This document shows, in pieces, positions 14,473-23,214 of a stretch of DNA of 51,671 nucleotides; positions within the stretch are counted from its first letter, which is position 1; each line of letters starts with the position of its first letter. Source of the DNA: Clostridia bacterium (GTDB taxonomy: Bacteria; Bacillota_A; Clostridia; UMGS1883); the NCBI GenBank assembly GCA_017467965.1, contig JAFUJZ010000005.1, forward strand, positions 1-51,671, written 5' to 3'. The notes under the pieces are model-generated. The model ran no database searches. It was given only the letters and a program-made list of their open reading frames with translations, and was not told where the DNA came from. A program made the position numbers and the translations under genes.

Positions 14473-17400
14473 TTATTCTTCTGTGATGGCTACGCGCTTT
14501 GCCTTCTGATTCCAGTTAACTTCGCATCCGAAGCTTTCTGCAATAGCTCTTACGGGAATCATTGTTCTGTCATTGATAATCTGAGCAGGAACGTCGATTG
14601 TAACAGCCTCACCATTTACATAAAGCTGGTCCGAACCGATTGTAAGCGAAATTGTCACGTCGTCTCTTGTTGCCTTAACTGTCTTTGTTGCATCGTCCCA
14701 GATAACTTCTGCGCCCATAGCTTCAAAGATTGCACGGAGAGGAACGAGAGTTCTGTCATTTACGATAACAGGTTCCTGACCGTAGGGTGTGAAGTCGATA
14801 TTGTTCTGACCATAACCTACTAAGATTTCTGTCTGAGCGTCAAGGTCATAATATTCAGGTGTCCAACCTTCGGGCTTACCGTAAATTGCAACTTCTAAGG
14901 GCTTACCACCCCAAAGAGCACTGTTGTTACCGCCCTGAATGTTGTTAACTTCAAGAACGTCTACCTTGATATATCTGAATGCCTTGTCTGTGTCTACCCA
15001 GCAGGAACGGAACGCGGGATCGTCATCGTCCTTGCTCGTTGCATCAGCTAAGAATTCCCAGTTACTTTCATCGTTACTGCCGTATACCTTATAGTAGCTT
15101 GCGCAGTTAGAACCGTTATAAATATCGTTTGTAAGGTTAACTTCACTTACAACTGTGGGTACTTCCAAATCAACAATAATCTGGTAAGGAAGGTGACCTA
15201 CTTCTGTAACGCCTGTTCTCTCAAGCTGTACATTATCTGTCAGGTTGGGACAAACCTTGCCGTCAATAGTAGCCTTCTTGCCCAAGGAAACTGTTTCACC
15301 GGACTGAACAGCGATAGCACCCCAGTAGGGATGGTATTCCATCTTATAGCACCAGTTACCTGTGGCTATACCGTCATTAACTGCCATGTGGAAGAATATC
15401 TGATAATTACTCTTTCTCCAGCCACCGGACTGACCCCAGTTGTAGCCGTGACCACGCTGTACCCATCTGCCACTTTCGCTACCATAGCCCCAAACACCGT
15501 TTGCCTGAGAACCAAATGTACCTGCGTTTGCAATGGGTCTGCCAGGTGACCATACGCCGTCAATACTCGTTGCGGATGAATATTTTGCCTGGGATGCAAA
15601 CCAACCGTTTGCAATGGATGTGTAGATATAGTATCTGCCATTCATCTTGAATACGGAAGGAGCTTCTCTTCTCTGGCCCTTAAGGATAACGTTTGTTACT
15701 TCAACCGGCTTTGTCCAGTTTTCGTCAAGCTTGATAACAAGCTTATCCTGGTTCATGTTTGTGGAAGAGAATGTGTACATTGTGTCGCCTTCTGTAAACT
15801 TAACCATGTCTCTGGAGTCATAACCGAAGGGACGACCAATATAGAAGGAGGAGAACTGGTTGCTGCCAACCTTATCTCCATAGTTTTCGTACTGTTCGTA
15901 AGGATCATCCTGTTTCTTTATAACATTACCAGAAACTATGTAAGCATAGGGTTCAACCTCTTCTGTGCCTTCGCCGGGTTTGAAGGATGCAAAGAATAAT
16001 TTTGCAACATTATAGCCGTTTGTACCTTCTGCGTGAGCAGACCAGATGATAGCGTCCTTATTATAGTGCATACCTACCTGCTTACCTTCAAAACGAAGGT
16101 CAATGAATACAGGGTAAATAGGTGTCCATTCTTCGGGCCAGTTGAAACCGTCTTCACTTTCCTGATAATAGAAAGCTACGCAAGTACATCTGTTGTCCCA
16201 GATTGTGGGGTCAAGACCCAAGGATTCGAAGAGTTCACGAGAAACGCCTTCGTTCTTAACCTTGTAGTACTTGCCGTTGATGTTATAACCGGAAGGCTTG
16301 GGCTCAGCCAAAGCATCGTCACCGTTTTCATCAGTGGGAACCCAACCACGTCTTCTATTATCGTCATAACCTGTTGTTTCTGTAACATCAATTGCAAATG
16401 TTGTAACAATGTTTGTTGTACCCTCTGCAATCTGAACATCACCGTTATATGCCTTAACTGTATACTGAACATTTACATTTATGGGAAGGTTATATTCGTC
16501 AACAGCATCACCTATAGTTGTACCTACAAGCTTGCCGTCACGGTAAACCTCGTACTTTGTTGCGTTGGGATACAAGGGCCAAGCAACCTTTACGTTATTA
16601 ACTGTGTTTTCGCCGTCAATACGGAATTCAGCCGCTGTAGCTGCCCAAGGACGACTATAAACCCAAGCTTCTACCATTTCGCTCTTTGTGCCGTTTTCTG
16701 TGATAGCACAAGCCTTAATGTGCATTTCGCCATCACCATAGAAGGGACCTTCATATTTATTGCTTGCTGTTGTGGGGTCTGTTCCGTCTGTTGTGTAATA
16801 AATGTATTCATCCCCTGCAGGATGTGAAATTGTCACAGGTTCAAATAAATCTATAAGATATGCTTCGCTGCCACCCTGTGCATTCATTGTGGGAGGTGTG
16901 TTAACAAGGTTATATTCCTTTATTTCCTCTTCAGTAACAGAGTTATTCTTGAGGTAGCTTATCTTAAGATTTAAAAGTGCAGCTGCACCCCACTGGTCGT
17001 TATACTTGGGGATTTTAGCTTCAATTGCCTTAAATCCGTTTACGCTGTCAACCTCTTCACTGGCTATGCTCTTACCGTTAAGAGTATATGTAACAGTATA
17101 CGTTCCGCCGGCATTCTTTTTGGCTGTTATAACCATTTCCTGACCGCGGATTTCGTATGCTTTGTCTTTTCCTTCTACAACGTTCTTTTCATTTAAACCA
17201 ACACTTACTCTTTCGTTTTTGTCAAAGTAGAATGTTGCAAAAATATTGTTGTCGTTATCCTTAAAGTTCCATCTCTGATAAAGATTTTCCTTTTCCTGAC
17301 AAGCAAAGTTAAAGGAAATTACAATATTTTCACTTCTTAATGTTTTAGCCGAATCAGCAAGATTTGCCTGAACATTGCCGTCGGCAGTTTCACGTGCCTG

Positions 17401-17664
17401 AGAAGCAAAGAACATAAGTCCGTATGTACCATTGCCTGCTCCATTCCATTTTCCGTCTGCTGTCCAGTTCTGATTCCAGCGGACGCGAGCATTTTTTTCT
17501 GTTGCGAGCCAGCCTGTTCCGGCAAGCTCTTTTTCACCTTGAATGGTGAGAGACTTTGTGTCGAATGCCACTGTGAGGGCATCTTCAGCTGAAACTACCA
17601 TAGGAACCATTGAAAGAACCATAGCAATTACAACTAAAAGTGACATGAGTTTGCGTATTTTCAT
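14473..17664 (-). CDS. Secreted GH43-like multidomain glycosidase with stalk domain
   Basis: 1063 residues with a signal peptide (1-26, ending VVSA). Order: lectin-like beta-sandwich (about 30-240); chitobiase C-terminal-like domain (265-335, YYTTDGTDPT); fibronectin III (345-415); five-bladed propeller-like glycosidase domain (about 430-790) with DSRDM at 616-620 and REAPS at 666-670 before NGRYYIYTS; F5/8-type-C domain (about 795-930); and a copper-amine-oxidase-N-like stalk module (945-1062) with NDRTLVPLRAIFEAMGAEV and NDRTMIPVRAIAESFGCEV. SRD...REAP resembles GH43 subfamilies 24/34 (exo-galactanase-like), with Glu667 as candidate general acid. GAGGAGG supports the start. Function inferred: extracellular glycan degradation, with a C-terminal module that may hold it at the cell surface. 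Confidence 0.78.
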   Translation of the reverse strand: MKIRKLMSLLVVIAMVLSMVPMVVSAEDALTVAFDTKSLTIQGEKELAGTGWLATEKNARVRWNQNWTADGKWNGAGNGTYGLMFFASQARETADGNVQANLADSAKTLRSENIVISFNFACQEKENLYQRWNFKDNDNNIFATFYFDKNERVSVGLNEKNVVEGKDKAYEIRGQEMVITAKKNAGGTYTVTYTLNGKSIASEEVDSVNGFKAIEAKIPKYNDQWGAAALLNLKISYLKNNSVTEEEIKEYNLVNTPPTMNAQGGSEAYLIDLFEPVTISHPAGDEYIYYTTDGTDPTTASNKYEGPFYGDGEMHIKACAITENGTKSEMVEAWVYSRPWAATAAEFRIDGENTVNNVKVAWPLYPNATKYEVYRDGKLVGTTIGDAVDEYNLPINVNVQYTVKAYNGDVQIAEGTTNIVTTFAIDVTETTGYDDNRRRGWVPTDENGDDALAEPKPSGYNINGKYYKVKNEGVSRELFESLGLDPTIWDNRCTCVAFYYQESEDGFNWPEEWTPIYPVFIDLRFEGKQVGMHYNKDAIIWSAHAEGTNGYNVAKLFFASFKPGEGTEEVEPYAYIVSGNVIKKQDDPYEQYENYGDKVGSNQFSSFYIGRPFGYDSRDMVKFTEGDTMYTFSSTNMNQDKLVIKLDENWTKPVEVTNVILKGQRREAPSVFKMNGRYYIYTSIANGWFASQAKYSSATSIDGVWSPGRPIANAGTFGSQANGVWGYGSESGRWVQRGHGYNWGQSGGWRKSNYQIFFHMAVNDGIATGNWCYKMEYHPYWGAIAVQSGETVSLGKKATIDGKVCPNLTDNVQLERTGVTEVGHLPYQIIVDLEVPTVVSEVNLTNDIYNGSNCASYYKVYGSNDESNWEFLADATSKDDDDPAFRSCWVDTDKAFRYIKVDVLEVNNIQGGNNSALWGGKPLEVAIYGKPEGWTPEYYDLDAQTEILVGYGQNNIDFTPYGQEPVIVNDRTLVPLRAIFEAMGAEVIWDDATKTVKATRDDVTISLTIGSDQLYVNGEAVTIDVPAQIINDRTMIPVRAIAESFGCEVNWNQKAKRVAITEE

Positions 17665-17737
17665 TAATTTTCCTCCTCTTGTTTTGGAAATTTATTAGTT
17701 ATATATAATTTTAACATTCTTTTGTGCTAAAAGCAAC

Positions 17738-17767
17738 AAAAAAAGTGCAAGTTAATGCACTTTTTTT
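17738..17767 (-). terminator. Terminator of the BspA-like LRR gene
   Basis: GTGCA/TGCAC core extended by seven A-T pairs, 6-base loop, 8 bases past the stop at 17775. A and T runs on both sides. Confidence 0.8.
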
Positions 17768-17774
17768 GTACAGT

Positions 17775-20700
17775 TTAATTATTTGCAACAGGATTCATAA
17801 GCATGGGGCATTCAACAAATGCATCATCGGCTACCTCGGCGTTTAACCCGAGGGTTACTTTTTCAAGCCTGTCACAGCCTTCGAAGGCTTCTTTACCTAT
17901 AACTTTTACATTGGGTATGCTGATGCTTGTTAATCTGTTGCAGTTAGAAAACGCCCTTTCGCCAATTTCTTCAACAGTATCGGGAATTTTTATCTTTTCA
18001 AGGTTTTCCCAGTTTGAAAAAGACGAGTCGTCAATTTTCTTTAAGCCATCGGGAAGCACAACCTCTTTTATTTTGGGGTGATAGCCAAACCTACTGTACA
18101 TGTCTATCTCCTCCCTGCCTTCTTTAAAGGTTACCTTTTCAAGCTGTGAGTCGAAAGATTCAAATGCTGTCCCTCTGATATCTACCTTAGCAGGTATTAC
18201 AAGCTCTTTTATTTTATCACAGCCGCTGAATGCTGAGCTTTCAATAAGAAGCAAACTGTCGGGAAGGTTAATCTCTTCAACACCACAATAGCTGAAGGCA
18301 TAGCCTTTTATGGTTTCGATACCCTCGTTTAAAACAAACTTTTTGGTTCCGCATCGGCTAAACGCACTTGACGCTATTGTTTTAACGCTGCCGGGGATAT
18401 GGATTTCGGAAATATTGCAATTTTCAAACGCACCGGGAGCAATAGCTATTGTGCCCTCTTTTATTTTAACGCAAGCCATTCCCTCTTTTGCTGCCACAAC
18501 ACAGTTTGAAACATACATTGCGCCTCCCTCCCAGTAAGTCGGGTTTTCGTATATACCGCTGTTTGTAAATATGTATCCACCAACCACCTCTACAGTATCG
18601 GGAAGGTTTATTTCGTTAAGGCTGCTGCAGCCTGAGAATGCTTCGTTGCCTATGCTTATAATATTTTCGGAAGCTACCACGGCATTCTTTAAGCTCACAC
18701 AGTTTTTAAATAAGCCTGCGGGAATATCGGTAACATTTTTAGGCAATGTAACGCTTTCAAGCTTGCTGCAATCCGAAAATGCGTTGTAACCAATTTTTGA
18801 AACATTCTCGGGAATTGTTATTTTATTAAGGCTTTCACAATTATTAAACGCCTCGTAACCAATCTCGTTTACTGTTGACGGAATTATTACCTCTGTAATA
18901 TTACTGCTACCTTCAAATGCTTTAGGTGATATTTTTGTAATGCCCTCGGGAAGTGACATCTTTGTAAGGTTTTTCATGTTTTTGAAAGCACCTATGCCTA
19001 TCTCTGTTACCCCATCGGGAACTATTACACTCGAAAATCCGCTTCCCTCAAACGCCCATTCGCCAACATTTGTAACAGTTTCTGGCATTTTAAATTCCCC
19101 CGTAAGGCTTTGGGTGTTCCTGAAAGCATAGTTTTCAATGGAGGTAATGTTTGGGGGCAGAATAACCTCACAGAGTGCAATGCAACCGTCAAAAAAGCTA
19201 TGAGGTATTTTTGTCATGTTTTCATTTAAAATAACTTTTTCAAGGCTTTTGCAGTATTTGAAAACACCCTCTCCCACATCTTCAATATGGCTTATGTCGG
19301 CTGTTAATATGTTATTGCATGATTCAAATGCATTGTTGCCGATTTTTTCAACGCCTTTACCGATAGGGTTACCGGAAAGCTTATAGCACTCCTTAAATGC
19401 ACCGTTGCCGATAACCTTTACACTGTCGGGCAAAACGATGCTTTCAAGCTTGGAGCACTCTGCAAACATACCGTCGGCAATTTTTTGTACACCATCTTCG
19501 ATTGTAACGTACTGAAGGTTATCACAGTCAGAAAAAGCACCGCCGTCATTTGGGTCGCCATCTTCAATTGTAAGGTTTTTATTTATTCTGACCTCTGTTA
19601 TGTTTGTATACCTGAACGCTTTTTTGCCTATATACTCCAACCTTTCGGGCAAAGAAGCCTCGGTTAACTTACTGCCACTGAATGCTGCCTCGTCAATTTT
19701 CTTTAACCCTTCGTTTAAAGAAACCTTAGTTAACTTACTTGACCTGAAAGCACTTTCTCCGATTTCCACCATGCTTTCGGGAAGGGTAATTTCTTTTAAT
19801 TTTCCATACTGGAACAAAAAGCCGCCTATTCTTGTTGTCCCTTCGGGGATTATAAAGCTTTCAAGCTCAAGAGCATTTTTCATCCATAAAAGCTCGTTAT
19901 TAACATACACCATGTCGGTTTTTTCATAGAACGGCGTGTGCAAGAATGAATAGTGGGATACACTTATGCCCGGTCCCTCAAAGTTTATTTCATCAAGTGC
20001 ATAACAGCTGTCAAACACGCCTGTATTAACTACCACTCCGTCTGTAAGGATTACACTTTGAAGTGCGGTGCAGTTTATAAATGCCCTTTCGCCCAAGGTA
20101 CAGTTTTTACCCAAAGTGATTTTTTCAAGGTTTCTGAGGTTTTTAAAGGCTTCTGTTTTTATGGTAACATTATCGCCTATAACTACTTCTTCAAGGTTTG
20201 TGCAATCAACAAATGCATAACGGGAGATAGAATTTACCCCTTCTTCAATTACAACCTTTTTAATTTTGTCGTAATATTCCTTCCAGGGTTTACCTATAGT
20301 TGTTGTGTGTTGAACCCTGCCTCCCCATGTAAAATAAAAGTCGTGCATATCGCCTGTTCCCGAAATAGTAAGGGTACCGCCACTATATTCCCATCTTACG
20401 GTAGCTTCGGGGCGGGTGTCCTCATCAACCCAGAAGTACCCCTCACACAAGCCGCCTACTGCAGGCTCGGTAATTTCTTCCGCAGGTTCTTTTTCGGGTT
20501 CTTCCTTTTTCACATAAGGAATTATATCTCTTTTTGCAGTGCAGTTTACCAAATCTACGGTTATTACAAATGTGCCCGTGTTTTTCAGCTCGGGGTATGT
20601 AATGGTAGCAATTTTCCCGTCGCTACTTATTTCCAGCTTTTCATACTTCATTTTATTTTCTTCGTCTCGGTTGGGTGCATATTGCGAAACGCTGATTTGT

Positions 20701-20987
20701 TCTCCGTCGTAACGTATGTAACTGATATGATTAACAGTAATGTACGTTACACGACTAACAGAATACTCCACTAATGTTCCGTAATCTGTTTCGGTCTTGT
20801 GATTTAAGCCATAGGAACCCATGCGGTCATAGTACTCCATAGCAGTCTTGTACGCCTCGGTTCTCTCTTGAAAGTTCAATCCACCTTCGGTTGTACAATC
20901 AGTAACATTGCTCTCTTCGATTGCCAATACCGGCACTGCCGTAAACAGCATCACTAACGCCATCAAAATGCTCAAACATTTTTTCAT
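17775..20987 (-). CDS. Secreted BspA-type leucine-rich repeat surface protein
   Basis: 1070 residues with a signal peptide (MKKCLSILMALVMLFTAVPV then LA). After a divergent N-terminal region (about 25-165) comes a WEYSGGTLTISGTGDM domain near 205-220, often found before such repeats. About 35 LRR_5-type repeats of ~23 residues follow to the C-terminus. Each repeat reads roughly I-x-I-P-x-x-V-x-x-I-G-x-x-A-F-x-x-C-x-x-L. This repeat type forms a long solenoid used for adhesion in bacterial surface proteins. I chose the ATG at 20987 because AGGAG lies 8 bases upstream; the GTG 9 bases earlier overlaps that site. It follows the RCC1-YD gene after 34 bases on the same strand, so co-transcription is likely. 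No LPXTG or stalk module is seen. Confidence 0.88.
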   Translation of the reverse strand: MKKCLSILMALVMLFTAVPVLAIEESNVTDCTTEGGLNFQERTEAYKTAMEYYDRMGSYGLNHKTETDYGTLVEYSVSRVTYITVNHISYIRYDGEQISVSQYAPNRDEENKMKYEKLEISSDGKIATITYPELKNTGTFVITVDLVNCTAKRDIIPYVKKEEPEKEPAEEITEPAVGGLCEGYFWVDEDTRPEATVRWEYSGGTLTISGTGDMHDFYFTWGGRVQHTTTIGKPWKEYYDKIKKVVIEEGVNSISRYAFVDCTNLEEVVIGDNVTIKTEAFKNLRNLEKITLGKNCTLGERAFINCTALQSVILTDGVVVNTGVFDSCYALDEINFEGPGISVSHYSFLHTPFYEKTDMVYVNNELLWMKNALELESFIIPEGTTRIGGFLFQYGKLKEITLPESMVEIGESAFRSSKLTKVSLNEGLKKIDEAAFSGSKLTEASLPERLEYIGKKAFRYTNITEVRINKNLTIEDGDPNDGGAFSDCDNLQYVTIEDGVQKIADGMFAECSKLESIVLPDSVKVIGNGAFKECYKLSGNPIGKGVEKIGNNAFESCNNILTADISHIEDVGEGVFKYCKSLEKVILNENMTKIPHSFFDGCIALCEVILPPNITSIENYAFRNTQSLTGEFKMPETVTNVGEWAFEGSGFSSVIVPDGVTEIGIGAFKNMKNLTKMSLPEGITKISPKAFEGSSNITEVIIPSTVNEIGYEAFNNCESLNKITIPENVSKIGYNAFSDCSKLESVTLPKNVTDIPAGLFKNCVSLKNAVVASENIISIGNEAFSGCSSLNEINLPDTVEVVGGYIFTNSGIYENPTYWEGGAMYVSNCVVAAKEGMACVKIKEGTIAIAPGAFENCNISEIHIPGSVKTIASSAFSRCGTKKFVLNEGIETIKGYAFSYCGVEEINLPDSLLLIESSAFSGCDKIKELVIPAKVDIRGTAFESFDSQLEKVTFKEGREEIDMYSRFGYHPKIKEVVLPDGLKKIDDSSFSNWENLEKIKIPDTVEEIGERAFSNCNRLTSISIPNVKVIGKEAFEGCDRLEKVTLGLNAEVADDAFVECPMLMNPVANN

Positions 20988-21021
20988 TTCTGTCACTCCT
21001 CTTGTTCAGCACGGTGTATTA

Positions 21022-23079
21022 TCAATAACTTTCTGTGTAATTAATTCTTCCGTCTTCATGATAAACGTATTTTTTCACGGTTTCGCCTTTGTCGTTTTCT
21101 TCACGGATTAGTACACCGTCTTCATCATAAATATAGTATCTTCTTCCGCCTGAGGGATATTCGGCATAGTTGAGCCTGCCATTTTCGTCATAAAAATACT
21201 TTTCAACCTCTTCAAAAGGAACATCGGTTGTAATCAAATCATACGTATGATAGCTTTTACATTCACTCTTTGATATTCTCTGCCCTTTTTCGTTGTATAC
21301 ATATTCATATAATCTATCACTGTTTTTAAATGCTGTTTTTTGCCATTCTCTTATCACGTTGCCATTATCATCATATAAATATTCATAATGATATGGATAA
21401 TCTGTTCCGTTATCTGTTTTAGCAACCTGTCCCTTTTCGTCATAGGTGTAATAGGTTCTTCTGTAAGGGTCAATTATGTTAACAACTTTAGCTTCGTTAT
21501 CCCATTCGACAATATAGTCAAAGGCTTCACTTATAGCTCTTACAGGCACCATTGTGCGGTTATTGGTGATTTCTGCTACACAATCAAGCTCTATTGCTTC
21601 ACCGTTTTTGTAAAGCACATTTTCACCGATTGTTATTTCAACCTCGTTATTATCTTTCACACCAATTGCAGTTCTTGTGTCGTTATCCCAGCTGACAGTT
21701 GCGCCAAGTGCTTCAAATATAGCACGCATAGGAACCATTGTGCGGTCATTTTTGATGTAGGGGTCAGTATCCACTTTAAGCATTTTACCGTCCACGATTA
21801 TTTGAATAAAGTCCTTTGTAGGAGGCGAAATGCACTCGTTTTCTTTAACTTCTTCTGCCTGTGCTTTTTCCAGAACAGAATTACCCACCGACCACACGCT
21901 TCCGTTTTTGTGCATAACAGTGCCGTCAGGGAGGATTTTTTCCACGTTTGTCATTGCAAGTGTAAGGCAGTTCTTTTCTATACCATTTATGGGCAAGCCC
22001 ACAGAGCCGTAATATGTAACTCCCACTCTTCGTGAAATATACAAATCGCCTTCATTTGTCAGCACAAAAAGCCTTGTCCACATGCCCGGCACTTTTACAT
22101 ATACTGCATCTTTCACATCTTCCAAAAGCATTATGGCGTCTTTCGTATAATCGTCAGAATATGAGTTTTTATTTTCAGACTTCATCCCAAAATTGGGCTT
22201 ATAGCCCCAACCATAAAGATTGTTGTCATTTTTAATTACACAAATTGCAGTAGAGTCGTAACCCTCAGCAACAATTTTCACATCGTCAAAAATCTTTTTA
22301 AACTTTGAAGAGATGCTCTGAGTTTGTGTAGTAGCGCTCCAAGTGCCTATGGGATAGCTTCCGCACACATACACCTCGTTATCATTTGTTTCGGCAATTG
22401 CCATATAATTAGAAACAGTTACCTTTTTAACATTATCTATTTCTTCTACCTTTTCAAGAGTATTTCCTAAGCCGAAATCTGAAGCAGCTCTTCCAAATCC
22501 AAACAGCTCACCGTTGTTTTTAACAGCAAATACAGCCTTTGATGAACTTACAAATCCAATGGAAAATTCTCTTACGTCCTCCAGTATTACGGTAGGCGTT
22601 GAAATAAATTCCACTTCGTCTCCCAAGCCTATATTTCCGTAGTTCGGACCCCAAAGGCTTGACGAAGCGTTACTCCCCCACACCCAAAGCTTACCCTCTG
22701 CATCTAAAACAATACAGCCACTTGTAAAATTGGTCTGCAGTGCGTTGTCCAAAATCTTTGCGGGGGTCTTAACAGTTTCGGTGTTACCTGTTCCGCAGTT
22801 GCCTTCACCGTTATAACCCCACGCCCATACGGAGTTGTCATTTTTTATGGCGTAAATGGTGGAAGTTCCGGTAAATTCCTTTACATTGTCAGTTATTTTA
22901 ACAAAGTCTTCTACATTTTCTCCGCCTGAATCAAATCCAAGCTGGCAATGGTTGTTGTCGCCTTTGCCCCATAGCACGCCGTTTTCATCAAGCTTGAATT
23001 CACATTTTGCCTGAGCTTGCATACATAAAGCTGCAAACAGCGTTATTATGGTTGCAATCATAACTAAAATTTTTTTCAT
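21022..23079 (-). CDS. Secreted RCC1-repeat protein with stalk domain and YD repeats
   Basis: 685 residues. Signal peptide MKKILVMIATIITLFAALCM. Residues about 25-405 are RCC1-like propeller repeats (SVWAWGYNGEGNCGTGNTET, NLYGWGYKPN). Residues about 430-540 are a two-part copper-amine-oxidase-N-like stalk module (NDRTMVPMRAIFEALGATV and NNRTMVPVRAISEAFDYIV). The last ~140 residues are tyrosine-rich YD/Rhs-type repeats (YLYDDNGNVIREW, YIYDEDGVLIREE). I start at the ATG at 23079: AAAGGAG is just upstream, and the longer frame would run through a palindromic repeat. The stalk module closely matches that of the next gene upstream, so the two are probably duplicates. No enzymatic domain; a surface display or adhesion role is inferred. 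Confidence 0.82.
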   Translation of the reverse strand: MKKILVMIATIITLFAALCMQAQAKCEFKLDENGVLWGKGDNNHCQLGFDSGGENVEDFVKITDNVKEFTGTSTIYAIKNDNSVWAWGYNGEGNCGTGNTETVKTPAKILDNALQTNFTSGCIVLDAEGKLWVWGSNASSSLWGPNYGNIGLGDEVEFISTPTVILEDVREFSIGFVSSSKAVFAVKNNGELFGFGRAASDFGLGNTLEKVEEIDNVKKVTVSNYMAIAETNDNEVYVCGSYPIGTWSATTQTQSISSKFKKIFDDVKIVAEGYDSTAICVIKNDNNLYGWGYKPNFGMKSENKNSYSDDYTKDAIMLLEDVKDAVYVKVPGMWTRLFVLTNEGDLYISRRVGVTYYGSVGLPINGIEKNCLTLAMTNVEKILPDGTVMHKNGSVWSVGNSVLEKAQAEEVKENECISPPTKDFIQIIVDGKMLKVDTDPYIKNDRTMVPMRAIFEALGATVSWDNDTRTAIGVKDNNEVEITIGENVLYKNGEAIELDCVAEITNNRTMVPVRAISEAFDYIVEWDNEAKVVNIIDPYRRTYYTYDEKGQVAKTDNGTDYPYHYEYLYDDNGNVIREWQKTAFKNSDRLYEYVYNEKGQRISKSECKSYHTYDLITTDVPFEEVEKYFYDENGRLNYAEYPSGGRRYYIYDEDGVLIREENDKGETVKKYVYHEDGRINYTESY

Positions 23080-23099
23080 TTTTCTGCTCCTTTCCCGCT

Positions 23100-23122
23100 C
23101 ACTTGGGGACAGACCCCAAGTG
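23100..23122. repeat. REP-like palindrome
   Basis: CACTTGGGG and CCCCAAGTG, perfect 9-bp arms around ACAGA, just upstream of the RCC1-YD ribosome binding site. From memory, GGGGACAG-type palindromes occur as dispersed repeats in Clostridia. Only one copy is in this window. Confidence 0.5.
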
Positions 23123-23151
23123 ATACAACACACAACTAACCACTAGTAATC

Positions 23152-23214
23152 AAACACTTAAAGCCAATAACTTTCAGTGTTTAGTGATTAGTTTTTGGTT
23201 TTTAGTTTTCAGTT
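23152..23214. repeat. Hairpin plus tandem heptamer array
   Basis: AAACACTTAAAG at 23152-23163 pairs with CTTTCAGTGTTT at 23171-23182 (one mismatch). Six tandem 7-base units with consensus TTTAGTT run from 23173 to 23214 and enter the last codons of the upstream RCC1 gene. Confidence 0.6.

Noticed and set aside
16033..16827. Long open frame on the plus strand (264 codons) opposite the GH43-like gene
   Set aside because: It is antisense to a clear multidomain protein, has no ribosome binding site, and its cysteine/valine-rich translation looks like a shadow of the coding strand.
19953..20774. Plus-strand open frame (273 codons) opposite the LRR gene
   Set aside because: Antisense shadow; the minus-strand LRR repeats are unmistakable and the plus frame resembles no family.
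17775..20987. Dense ~69-base periodicity suggestive of a DNA tandem repeat
   Set aside because: The period equals 23-residue LRR units and the DNA is diverged between units, so it is protein repeat structure.
21388..22035. Plus-strand open frame (215 codons) opposite the RCC1-YD gene
   Set aside because: Antisense shadow of stalk-domain codons; no start signal.
23080..23133. Upstream extension of the RCC1-YD gene (in-frame ATG at 23133)
   Set aside because: The extension would cross a palindromic repeat and bury the ribosome binding site and signal peptide; the ATG at 23079 fits better.
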